The notes beneath the pieces are model-generated. The model saw only the letters and a list, made by a program, of their open reading frames with translations, made no database searches and was not told where the DNA came from. The position numbers were made by a program, and so were the translations under genes. Positions 1-6,770 of a stretch of 11,248 bases of DNA are shown here, piece after piece. Numbering within the stretch: position 1 is the stretch's first letter; each line of letters opens with the position of its first letter. Source of the stretch: Bacillota bacterium (GTDB taxonomy: Bacteria > Bacillota > Clostridia > Christensenellales > QAND01); assembly GCA_019415425.1 (NCBI GenBank), contig DXZF01000380.1, positions 1-11,248 on the forward strand, written 5' to 3'.

Positions 1-422
1 CTGCAACCGTCCATTCTCCCATCGCGTTGCTTTCGCACGCCTCTCATCCGCCGGTATCCGGCCTGCGCGATGCGCGCGTCATTCTCTCGGTTGGCCGCGG
101 CATCGGCTCACAGAAAAACGTCAAGATGGCGCGCGCACTCGCGCACAAGCTGGGCGCGCAACTGGGCGTGAGCCGTCCGCTCGTGGACGCGGGCTGGGGC
201 GAAGCGCACGAACAGATCGGGCAGACCGGCCACAGCGTTGCGCCGGATGTATTGATCGCCTGCGGCATCTCCGGCGCCATCCAGCACCTGGCCGGCATCG
301 GACGGGCCAAACGCGTCATCGCTATCAACTCCGACCCCGACGCGCCCATCTTCTCGGTCGCGGACGTGGGCATCGTCGCGGATTGTGTGGAGGTGTTGAC
401 CGCCTGGCAGTCCATGGTATGA
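1..422 (+). CDS. etfA: Electron transfer flavoprotein alpha subunit, C-terminal part (5' truncated)
   Basis: This is the FAD-binding C-terminal domain of the ETF alpha subunit, which with EtfB carries electrons between flavin dehydrogenases and their partners in the cytoplasm. The reading frame is open from the first bases of the window, so the N-terminal domain and the start lie outside; the TTG at 27 is an internal codon and not a start. About 139 residues are visible and carry the family signatures in order: SVGRGIGS, SRPLVDAGW (the arginine that sits near the flavin), GQTGHSVAPD, CGISGAIQHLAG and AINSDPDAPIF. It ends at TGA 420-422, the usual place for the family just after the VADVGIVAD segment. 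It is probably the last gene of an etfBA-type operon, since no further plus-strand gene follows and a palindromic terminator begins 30 bases on. Whether it is a bifurcating or a classical ETF cannot be told from this part. Confidence 0.95.
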   Translation, partial: ATVHSPIALLSHASHPPVSGLRDARVILSVGRGIGSQKNVKMARALAHKLGAQLGVSRPLVDAGWGEAHEQIGQTGHSVAPDVLIACGISGAIQHLAGIGRAKRVIAINSDPDAPIFSVADVGIVADCVEVLTAWQSMV

Positions 423-452
423 GCGCGTCTGTTTTTACCTTCAGCAAATCAA

Positions 453-482
453 AACCGGCGCAGGCATATGCCTGCGCCGGTT
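453..482. terminator. Perfect 30-bp palindrome, bidirectional terminator
   Basis: A perfect inverted repeat centred between 467 and 468 lies between the converging etfA and nadE stops. The arms are AACCGGCGCAGGCAT and its exact complement. On the plus strand it is followed by CGCTTTTC, on the minus strand by TTTTGATTTG-like sequence, so U-rich tracts are short on both sides. The position between two convergent genes supports a shared rho-independent terminator. Confidence 0.75.
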
Positions 483-501
483 CGCTTTTCTCTAACCCCT
501 T

Positions 502-2415
502 CTACGCCTGCGGAACCTCGATCTCCTCCAGCTGCCGCATCCAGCTCTGGCACACCGCGTCGCTGGGCATGCGCCAGTCCCCGCGCGGCGAGAGCGCCAC
601 AGAGCCCACCTTGGGCCCATCGGGCAGGCAGGAGCGCTTGAACTGCTGGGCAAAGAAGCGCCGGTAAAACGTCTTGAGCCAGTGCAGAATCTCGTGCGGC
701 GCATAGGCGTCCCCATATGCCCTGCGCGCCAATCGGTACACCTTTTGCGGCGTAAACGCCCAGCGGATGGCGTAGTAGAGGAAAAAGTCGTGCAGGGCAT
801 AGGGGCCCACCAAATCCTCGGTGCGCTGCGCAATCTCTTCCCCGCTGGGCGGCAGCAGTTCGGGGGAAACGGGCGTATCCAAGATGTCCAACAGCACCTG
901 TGCAAACGCCTCGTTACCGCCCTTTCTTGCCTCATAGGCCACCAGATGCCGTACCAGCGTCTTGGGGATGGAGGCGTTGACGGCGTACATCGACATGTGG
1001 TCGCCATTGTACGTCGCCCATCCCAGCGCCAGCTCCGACAGATCGCCGGTGCCTATCACCAGGCCGCCGCACTTGTTGGCCACATCCATGAGCACCTGCG
1101 TGCGCTCGCGCGCCTGCGCGTTTTCGTACGTCACATCGTGCACGTTTTCATCGTGCTGGATATCCAAAAAGTGCGCGCGCACGGCGGCGGTGATATCCAC
1201 CGTGTCAAACGACGCGCCGATCGCCTCGCACAGCCGTTGGGCGTTGCTGCGCGTGCGCGTGGTCGTGCCAAAGCACGGCATGGTCAGCGCGCGGATGTCG
1301 CTGCGCGGCCGCCCCAGAAGGTCCATCGCGCGCACCGCCACCAGCAGCGCCAGCGCCGAGTCCAGCCCACCCGAAACCCCGATGACCGCTGAGCCGGCAC
1401 CGGTGTGCTGCAGCCGCTTTTTGAGCCCGTGCGATTGGATCTGCAGAATGTTCTCATACTGTGCATCTTCATCCGGCACAAACGGGTTTTGGGCGATCGG
1501 GCGCGTCAACGCCGTCTCGTGCAGCGGCATGTCAAACGGGATCACGCGATATCCGCCGCTTTGCTGGCGCGGGAAGGTGGTGAGTTTGCGCCGTTCCGAG
1601 ATCAGCCGTTGCACGTCGATCTCGGTCGCCGTCAGGCACTGGGTAAAGCGCTCGCTCTCTTTGAGCAGTACGCCGTTTTCCGCAATCAGGTTGTGGCCGG
1701 CAAAGACCATATCCGTGGTGGATTCGCCCTCGCCCGCATCCGCGTACAGGTACGCCGCAATCAATCGGGCCGACTGCCCGCACACCAATTCGCGGCGGTA
1801 GCTGTCCTTGCCCACCGTCTCGTCGCTGGCCGAAAGGTTGGCAATCACCGTCGCGCCCGCCGCGGCGTGGCCGATGGACGGCGGCGACATGGCCCAAAGA
1901 TCTTCGCAGATCTCCACGCCCAGTGTAAACATGGGCATCTGCTCGCAGCGAAACAGCAGCCGCGGCCCAAACGGCACGTCCTCGCCAAACAGGCGCAGCG
2001 TGTCGTTCTCCTGCGGGGCCGGAACAAAGTGCCGTTTTTCGTAAAACTCGTTGTAATTGGGCAGATAGCTCTTTGGCACCAGCCCCAGCACGCGCCCGCG
2101 GTACAGCACGGCCGCGGCGTTGTAGCACTTATCGTGGTGCGCAATGGGCAGCCCCAGCACCGTCAGGCACGTGGTGTCCACCGTGGCGGCACGCACCTGA
2201 TCGAGCGCAGCGAGCGCATCGTCCAGCAGCGCCTGCTGGAAAAACAGGTCGCCGCAGGTGTATCCCGTCAGGCACAGTTCCGGCAGGACCAGCAACCGCA
2301 CCTGTTGCTGCTCGGCCTGCCGCAACACCTGTACCAGTTGCTGCGCGTTGTACGCACAGTCCGCCACGCGGATCTGGCTCGTGGCAACCGCTACGCGGAT
2401 CCATCCGTCCTTCAT
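502..2415 (-). CDS. nadE: Glutamine-dependent NAD(+) synthetase
   Basis: The enzyme makes NAD from deamido-NAD, ATP and glutamine, the last step of NAD synthesis in the cytoplasm. At 637 residues it is the long two-domain form. Residues 1 to about 290 are a nitrilase-type glutaminase with the triad E46 (LPELCLTGYT), K115 (VPKSYLPNY) and C170 (GVEICEDLW). Residues from about 320 onward are the synthetase, with the pyrophosphate loop SGGLDS at 348-353 and the TGDLSELALGW segment at 456-466. All catalytic residues expected are present. The ATG at 2413-2415 has GGGAGGAA six bases upstream; in the mRNA the bases around it can form a small hairpin (TTGGG and CCCAA, 2415-2431) that leaves the binding site in the loop. 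The gene starts 54 bases after the tocopherol cyclase-like gene on the same strand, but has its own promoter candidate, so co-transcription is possible but not required. Confidence 0.97.
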   Translation of the reverse strand: MKDGWIRVAVATSQIRVADCAYNAQQLVQVLRQAEQQQVRLLVLPELCLTGYTCGDLFFQQALLDDALAALDQVRAATVDTTCLTVLGLPIAHHDKCYNAAAVLYRGRVLGLVPKSYLPNYNEFYEKRHFVPAPQENDTLRLFGEDVPFGPRLLFRCEQMPMFTLGVEICEDLWAMSPPSIGHAAAGATVIANLSASDETVGKDSYRRELVCGQSARLIAAYLYADAGEGESTTDMVFAGHNLIAENGVLLKESERFTQCLTATEIDVQRLISERRKLTTFPRQQSGGYRVIPFDMPLHETALTRPIAQNPFVPDEDAQYENILQIQSHGLKKRLQHTGAGSAVIGVSGGLDSALALLVAVRAMDLLGRPRSDIRALTMPCFGTTTRTRSNAQRLCEAIGASFDTVDITAAVRAHFLDIQHDENVHDVTYENAQARERTQVLMDVANKCGGLVIGTGDLSELALGWATYNGDHMSMYAVNASIPKTLVRHLVAYEARKGGNEAFAQVLLDILDTPVSPELLPPSGEEIAQRTEDLVGPYALHDFFLYYAIRWAFTPQKVYRLARRAYGDAYAPHEILHWLKTFYRRFFAQQFKRSCLPDGPKVGSVALSPRGDWRMPSDAVCQSWMRQLEEIEVPQA

Positions 2416-2451
2416 TGGGCATTCCTCCCAACCCCATGTTTCTTATCCCGT

Positions 2452-2480
2452 ATCATAGCGGATCCGGTGCTATGGCGCAA
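2452..2480 (-). promoter_or_regulatory. Candidate promoter for nadE
   Basis: On the minus strand TTGCGC (2475-2480) and TATGAT (2452-2457) are 17 bases apart, a good vegetative sigma factor match. The -35 box overlaps the last codons of the upstream gene. It leaves a leader of roughly 30 bases before the nadE start. Confidence 0.55.
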
Positions 2481-3357
2481 CGGCAAACTTTGAATCGACC
2501 GATCGACCCGGTACCACCGATTCAAACGCGGCGCCGTCGCTCGTCTCATCCAATAGCACCTTGTCCAGCTCTTTGAGCACGTAACGCGCCGTGCACGCGG
2601 CGCGCTCGTGAATGACGCGGGACATCTGGCCGTTTTGCGGCGCGCGCAGCGGCTTTGCCTCTCCCCCCAGCACCTCTACAGTCAGTTCCAGCCCGCCCCG
2701 GCGCAACACCAGCTTGTCGTCCAGCCATTGCACGATCTTACCGCCATTGTAAGTGGCCATGACAATCTCCCGTGTGCCCAGCGTCGCCGCGCACAGCATC
2801 CCCCAGAACGAAAAGCCGGGCATGGGGATATGCGCCACGGCCGCCATCACGGCGCTGGGCGAAGAGAAGGCATTGCATTGCGTCCACGCATACGCGCGCG
2901 GGAACGAATGGCCGGCGTCCGTCTCCACGTATCCGCACCCGCCATCAAAGCACATCGGCGTGCCGTTGAAGGTCAGCGTGCCGGACAGATCGTGCCGCAT
3001 GCTGTACACCCCGTGCTTGCACTGCATCGGCAGGTGGGCAAATGGGCCCATGATATCGTGCGAGAGCGGCTGGATGCCGCGGTAGGAGAGCTCGCCATCC
3101 ACTTTGAGCCCCTGGTAATCCAGATGCAGTTCCATTCCGGTATCGTCAAAATAGTTGTTGCCGATGCACACGTGCGCGTGCTCGGGCCGCGCGCTGTACT
3201 GTGAGAGGTCAAAGGGCACATGGTACGACGCCTCCCGCGTGATGAGTTGAATGAACGCCTGCCCGCCCGCACGGCTCCTGTGCATGCCGGGGATGGCGCA
3301 GAGCGTATGATCGGTGTGATGGTGACGAAAATACCAGCCTTCAAAATACGGCCGCAT
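2470..3357 (-). CDS. Tocopherol cyclase-like family protein
   Basis: The 295-residue product resembles bacterial members of the tocopherol cyclase-like family (Pfam Tocopherol_cycl). Visible signatures are YFEGWYFRH at residues 4-12, the MGPFAHLPMQCKHGVYSM stretch at 103-120, and GYVETDAGHSFPRAYAWTQ at 142-160, which matches the family pattern of glycine-tyrosine, acidic pair and SFP followed by an aromatic W-x-Q. No signal peptide or membrane helix stands out, so it is probably cytoplasmic. The plant enzyme closes the chromanol ring of vitamin E; bacterial homologues of this kind have, to my knowledge, no proven reaction, so the substrate is unknown. I chose the ATG at 3355-3357 because AGGAGG (3365-3370) lies 7 bases before it; the frame stays open a further 44 codons upstream but without such support. 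In the mRNA, GCAACG and CCTC upstream can pair with GAGGCGTTGC across the binding site, with a bulge, which may lower translation. Confidence 0.82.
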   Translation of the reverse strand: MRPYFEGWYFRHHHTDHTLCAIPGMHRSRAGGQAFIQLITREASYHVPFDLSQYSARPEHAHVCIGNNYFDDTGMELHLDYQGLKVDGELSYRGIQPLSHDIMGPFAHLPMQCKHGVYSMRHDLSGTLTFNGTPMCFDGGCGYVETDAGHSFPRAYAWTQCNAFSSPSAVMAAVAHIPMPGFSFWGMLCAATLGTREIVMATYNGGKIVQWLDDKLVLRRGGLELTVEVLGGEAKPLRAPQNGQMSRVIHERAACTARYVLKELDKVLLDETSDGAAFESVVPGRSVDSKFAVAP

Positions 3358-3458
3358 GGCAACGCCTCCTGGTCTTGAGATCAAATGAGGGACATCCGTT
3401 GCATTAGCTTTCCCGCAGGGCATGGGTTTTTCGCCTGGCAAAAACTGGATCCATCCGT

Positions 3459-3485
3459 ATGACAACGCGTGCCGTTTGGTATAAT
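3459..3485 (+). promoter_or_regulatory. Candidate promoter for the small coiled-coil gene
   Basis: A perfect TATAAT lies at 3480-3485. The best -35 match is ATGACA at 3459-3464, with a rather short 15-base spacer. It would give a leader of about 85 bases, which contains a hairpin around CCCAAGCG...CGCCTGGG (3513-3530), before the start codon at 3576. Confidence 0.5.
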
Positions 3486-3575
3486 GCATAGAAAGAAAGT
3501 GTATTGTGCGTGCCCAAGCGGTCGCCTGGGGCGTGGGTGTACAAGAAAAATCCGTGGATGCTGGAGGTATCGCAT

Positions 3576-3863
3576 ATGGCAGACTTTTTGGAAAAGATGA
3601 AAAACGGCCTGGTCAAGGGTGCAAGCACGGTTGCCGACGGCAGCGGCAAGCTGGTGGAACGCAGCAAGATCAAAGCCCGCATTGCCAAACTGGAGGACGA
3701 AAAAAAAGACCTGTACCGCACGCTGGGCGAGCGATTCTATGCCCTCTCCAAAGAGCCGAATCCGGATGGGGGCGAATTGGAAGCGCTGTGCGCCAAGCTG
3801 GACGCGCTGCAAAAGGAGATCGACGAAAAGCGCGAAGAGGACGAGCGCATCAAGAACCAGTGA
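3576..3863 (+). CDS. Small charged coiled-coil protein of unknown function
   Basis: The product has 95 residues and no recognised enzymatic motif. Residues 1-30 are amphipathic and rich in G, K and A; residues 31-62 and 66-93 form two heptad-like helices rich in K, E, D, L and I, joined by a PNPDGG turn, so a helical hairpin or coiled-coil dimer is likely. The pattern recalls small Bacillota proteins in which such a helix precedes a C-terminal zinc ribbon, but here the chain ends at RIKNQ with a single cysteine and no zinc ribbon. I chose the ATG at 3576-3578 because GGAGG (3563-3567) sits 8 bases upstream; the longer in-frame opening from 3504 reads through the leader and has no binding site. 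It stands alone, divergent from the tocopherol cyclase-like gene and convergent with the TIM-barrel gene. Function is not assigned. Confidence 0.8.
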   Translation: MADFLEKMKNGLVKGASTVADGSGKLVERSKIKARIAKLEDEKKDLYRTLGERFYALSKEPNPDGGELEALCAKLDALQKEIDEKREEDERIKNQ

Positions 3864-3873
3864 CGTTTGGACG

Positions 3874-3911
3874 CAAACGATGCGGGCGGCGCGTTGTGTG
3901 CCGCCTGTTTG
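3874..3911 (+). terminator. Weak hairpin after the coiled-coil gene
   Basis: GGCGGC (3885-3890) pairs with GCCGCC (3900-3905) around a 9-base loop, and outer bases CAAAC (3874-3878) and GTTTG (3907-3911) can extend the stem across a bulge. It lies just past the TGA at 3861-3863 but has no clear U-tract, so termination here is only a possibility. Confidence 0.3.
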
Positions 3912-3941
3912 ACGGACAGCCCATCCAGAGCAAAAAAAAGC

Positions 3942-3971
3942 AGAGCGCCTGCCAAAAATGGCAGGCGCTCT
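3942..3971 (-). terminator. Rho-independent terminator of the TIM-barrel gene
   Basis: AGAGCGCCTGCC (3942-3953) and GGCAGGCGCTCT (3960-3971) form a perfect 12-bp stem with a 6-base loop. Read on the minus strand it is followed by GC and eight T residues (3932-3939), a textbook terminator 24 bases after the gene's stop. On the plus strand no U-tract follows, so it serves the minus strand mainly. Confidence 0.9.
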
Positions 3972-3995
3972 ACTGCAATAAGCTGCGCTACGGCC

Positions 3996-4817
3996 CTATT
4001 GCGGCAGGTGCGCGTGCAGAAAGTCCAGGCTGCGGTTGAGCGTCTGCACGTCCACGCGTCCGTCCTTTTGCACGCAGGTGGCCTCCACCGTCAGCGTATG
4101 CGCATAGTGTATGCGCTGTAAAAAGGCAAAGAACGCGGCAAAGTCCACATGCCCCTGCCCGATGGGCAATGTGCGCAATTGATCCCATTGTTTATATCCG
4201 CCCGCGTAGTCGTTGATGTGCAGATGGCGCACACAGTCCTTTTGCCACAGCCACGCCTGCGCCATCATTTCCTCCATCTGCGCGTGGAACGCCGCCATTT
4301 TGGTATCCACCGTAAAGCACAGTGTGGGAAAGGCCGCGTGCAGTGCCTGCAAATGGGTGAGCGGATCCGCCACGGCACAGACCACGTTCTCCACCGTCAG
4401 CAGCAACTGGTGCGCCTGTGCCACGGCCATCAGCCTGTCCACACAGGCGAAGTTATCGTCGATGTGGTGGTCGGAGGGCAGCCCGCCCCACAGGTGCAGC
4501 ACCAGCTTTTGGGCGCCGATGGCCTGCGCCATCTCACAGTTTTTTTCAAAGAGCGCAAAGGCGTTCTCCCAATCGCCCGCTTCGTGCCTGCTCAATCGTT
4601 CCCCCACCTGTTTTTCCACGTGCAGCACCGGGCAAACCAGCCCTTCTTCGCGCACCATGTGCACGATCTGATCGCGCTGCGCATGCCAGTCGTGGAACAT
4701 CAAAAACTCGTATCCGTCGCAGTGCAGCTGTGCGGCATAGCTGGCCATCAGGCGTGGGTCGCGCCCGTTGGGACGTCCGATAAATGCGCCCGTAGAGCAT
4801 AAAATTCTCGCTTGCAT
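3996..4817 (-). CDS. Xylose isomerase-like TIM-barrel protein
   Basis: The 273-residue product belongs to the sugar isomerase / endonuclease IV type TIM-barrel superfamily (Pfam AP_endonuc_2), whose members bind a divalent metal and act on sugars or DNA. Likely metal or catalytic residues fall in the expected strands: E143 (LTVENVV), D171 (CFTVDTK), H198/H200 and D203 (VRHLHINDY), and E245 (LTVEATC), with PIGQGHVDF at 218-226 as in sugar-phosphate isomerase/epimerase homologues. The set looks intact, but the substrate cannot be told. I prefer the ATG at 4815-4817, preceded by GCGGGGA, over the in-frame ATG at 4848-4850: the promoter upstream would place the transcript start at about 4859, leaving the upper ATG almost no leader, and it lacks a binding site. 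The lipoprotein gene lies upstream on the same strand with a 186-base gap that holds this gene's own promoter. Confidence 0.85.
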   Translation of the reverse strand: MQARILCSTGAFIGRPNGRDPRLMASYAAQLHCDGYEFLMFHDWHAQRDQIVHMVREEGLVCPVLHVEKQVGERLSRHEAGDWENAFALFEKNCEMAQAIGAQKLVLHLWGGLPSDHHIDDNFACVDRLMAVAQAHQLLLTVENVVCAVADPLTHLQALHAAFPTLCFTVDTKMAAFHAQMEEMMAQAWLWQKDCVRHLHINDYAGGYKQWDQLRTLPIGQGHVDFAAFFAFLQRIHYAHTLTVEATCVQKDGRVDVQTLNRSLDFLHAHLPQ

Positions 4818-4837
4818 GTCGTTCCCCGCTCTCTGTT

Positions 4838-4853
4838 CCCATGCGTCCATGGG
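4838..4853 (-). promoter_or_regulatory. Hairpin at the 5' end of the TIM-barrel mRNA
   Basis: CCCATG (4838-4843) and CATGGG (4848-4853) form a perfect 6-bp stem with a 4-base loop, within a few bases of the inferred transcript start. It overlaps the alternative upper ATG and may protect the 5' end; it is unlikely to be a terminator because no T-run follows. Confidence 0.35.
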
Positions 4854-4865
4854 GTTGCAATTTGG

Positions 4866-4894
4866 ATTATACGCACAAATGCACCTCGCTGCAA
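4866..4894 (-). promoter_or_regulatory. Strong promoter of the TIM-barrel gene with an overlapping palindrome
   Basis: On the minus strand TTGCAG (4889-4894) and a perfect TATAAT (4866-4871) are separated by 17 bases. The perfect 14-bp palindrome GCAACGCGCGTTGC (4891-4904) overlaps the -35 box and is placed where a repressor or activator could bind. Confidence 0.7.
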
Positions 4895-5003
4895 CGCGCG
4901 TTGCGCGATGGCGCTGCGCCTGTATCCATCACAAGGCCCGCATGGAGAGAACGGACAGGCGTCCCAACAGCCTGTGTTTGGGGGCGCCCGCCCACGGCTT
5001 TGC

Positions 5004-6719
5004 TCATGCGATCGGGGTCAGCAACCCTCCGCCCGGCAAGGTGAGGGTATTGCCGTTGAGCCACGCATTGGAAGCATTGGCCGCGTCGTAGTAAATGTTG
5101 TGTCCATTGCTCTGTATATTGCTGCAATCCGTGCGCGCATTGGTCAGCACGGTGAGGTACGACGTATCCGTCAGCTGCCACTGGGCCGTCTCGTCCAGGT
5201 TCACATGCACTTCCTTGCCGGTATGCGCTGCGTTGACGGCCCCCACAAGTGTGCTGCCGTCCTTCAGGTTCAGCTGCAGCGCACTGCTCTCATCGACCAA
5301 CAGGTCGCCCGCCAGTACCTGGGAGACGGCATTGAGCACGAGCTGCCCGCCGTTTTGCGCCGGTGTCCCCCCGTCGCCATCGCCGGATACCCTGGCCAGG
5401 ATGCCGCCGGGGAACGAAAGCGTTGCCCCCTGTAGCGTGACCTGTGCGCGCGCATTGGCCACCTCAAACATCGGGGCGTCTGAAGTCGCGCACAGCGTGC
5501 TCTGCAATGCCGTAAACGTCGCCGTTCCCTGCGCCGTCTGCGTGGAATCGCGCCGGTACAGCACGACCCCATTTTCGCCAGTCAATGCACAGTTCTGCAG
5601 CACAACGCCGCCCATTTCCTCCACCACTGCGCATTGGCCCTTGTCTGCCATGCCTGTGACCGCATTGGCCGTGACGGTTCCCGCCGAATAGATGCACGGG
5701 CTCGCTTGCCCAGATGTATGCAGATCGCCCTCCGTCACTGTGATTGTACCTTCTCCGGGCCCCGTCGCCACAGCCGCACTGTACGCGCCGTGCGTGGCGA
5801 TCTCCACGCGCTGGGCGTCAATCGTTGCGCCAAACGTCGCATACAGCCCCTGTGAGGCATCCTGTTGCGTGCAGATCGTCGCGTCATCCAGCGACACGCC
5901 GCTCTCGCTTCCCACGGCAAAGACGGCGCCGGCACTCTCGCCATCGGTCTCGATCGTCACGCGCTCTATCTCAGCGCCTCCCTGCTGCACCACAAGCGCC
6001 GCATTGCGCCCGTAGAGGTTGCTCTCCTCCTGGCTTGTGGTATCGCCGCCCTTTTGCAGTGCAACGCCGATCAGGTTGATCTGCCCGTCATTTTGCACCA
6101 GCACCACCGATTGGTCAGCCGCAATGGCCGCAAGCGCGCGCGAAAAGATGCTCTGCTCCGTCTGATCTACGACGTAGGCTGCATTTTGCGCTGCACTCTG
6201 TGGGCATATTTCTGCAGCGTCCAGCGAAGCGATTTCCACCGTGCTTGCCGTACCGCCTAAGAGGGTGATCGTCACCACGTCTCCAACGCTGAGATCTTCG
6301 ATGCTCTTGCGCACCTGTTCTCCGTTGTATTGCTGCACGATCTCCACGCCATCTTTGATCGCAATGATCTGCGTCTCCCCCGTGGTGGTAAAGCCGCTAT
6401 CCGTCGATATGCCATCGGATGTCTCCTGCTGTTGCTCTGCCGCCTCCGGCGACGGATTACCGGCATTCTCCTGCGGCTGGATAGACGAGTCCGCCGCGCT
6501 CTCTCCGCTGCGCTGCGGCGCCTGTCCATCGCCGGACGCGTCCGTGGAGGGCTCCGTCTGCCCGCTCTGCACCACCGTTCCCAGTTCCAGCGTCAGTTCG
6601 TTGTTGGCAATGGAAATGATGCGACCTGTAATTTGTGCCGTACCACTACAGCCCGCCGTCAGGGCCACGGTCAATATAGCGGCCAGCGCTATGGCGCCCA
6701 TTCGTTTATTTGTATGCAA
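5004..6719 (-). CDS. Beta-helix surface lipoprotein
   Basis: The 571-residue product has a lipoprotein signal peptide: a charged start (HTNKR), a hydrophobic stretch and the lipobox LTAGC with C24 as the lipidated residue, so it should sit on the outer face of the cytoplasmic membrane. Residues 27-50 and 114-165 look like two halves of one small beta domain, separated by a low-complexity linker rich in S, Q, E, P and G (about 51-112). From about 200 to the end come short repeated beta strands rich in G, T, V and N, such as GRNAALVVQQGG, VFAVGSESGVSL and SNGHNIYYDAANASNAWL, typical of a right-handed beta-helix; similar proteins are, from memory, common in Clostridia and of unknown role, perhaps glycan binding or adhesion. 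The start is uncertain: TTG at 6717-6719 gives a sensible signal peptide but is 13 bases from AGGAGG (6733-6738). The first ATG, 18 bases on, would lose the charged residues. No strong terminator follows. Confidence 0.82.
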   Translation of the reverse strand: MHTNKRMGAIALAAILTVALTAGCSGTAQITGRIISIANNELTLELGTVVQSGQTEPSTDASGDGQAPQRSGESAADSSIQPQENAGNPSPEAAEQQQETSDGISTDSGFTTTGETQIIAIKDGVEIVQQYNGEQVRKSIEDLSVGDVVTITLLGGTASTVEIASLDAAEICPQSAAQNAAYVVDQTEQSIFSRALAAIAADQSVVLVQNDGQINLIGVALQKGGDTTSQEESNLYGRNAALVVQQGGAEIERVTIETDGESAGAVFAVGSESGVSLDDATICTQQDASQGLYATFGATIDAQRVEIATHGAYSAAVATGPGEGTITVTEGDLHTSGQASPCIYSAGTVTANAVTGMADKGQCAVVEEMGGVVLQNCALTGENGVVLYRRDSTQTAQGTATFTALQSTLCATSDAPMFEVANARAQVTLQGATLSFPGGILARVSGDGDGGTPAQNGGQLVLNAVSQVLAGDLLVDESSALQLNLKDGSTLVGAVNAAHTGKEVHVNLDETAQWQLTDTSYLTVLTNARTDCSNIQSNGHNIYYDAANASNAWLNGNTLTLPGGGLLTPIA

Positions 6720-6731
6720 TCGTATGGCCCT

Positions 6732-6770
6732 GCCTCCTTTCTCTTCTCACGGCTCGATTGTAAAGGAGGC
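6732..6770 (-). promoter_or_regulatory. Hairpin that would sequester the lipoprotein ribosome binding site
   Basis: Read along the minus-strand mRNA, GCCTCCTTT (6762-6770) is followed after 21 bases by its exact complement AAAGGAGGC (6732-6740), which contains the AGGAGG used by the lipoprotein gene. A perfect 9-bp stem would cover the whole ribosome binding site. No T-run follows, so it is better explained as a control of translation than of termination. Confidence 0.6.

Noticed and set aside
1405..2493. A 362-codon plus-strand opening opposite nadE
   Set aside because: It lies antisense to nadE, whose catalytic motifs are all present, and its composition (H, R, Q, A rich) is that of a shadow frame.
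4955..4975. Hairpin ACAGGC/GCCTGT after the lipoprotein gene as its terminator
   Set aside because: The stem is only 6 bp with a 9-base loop and no T-run follows on the minus strand, so it is too weak to call.
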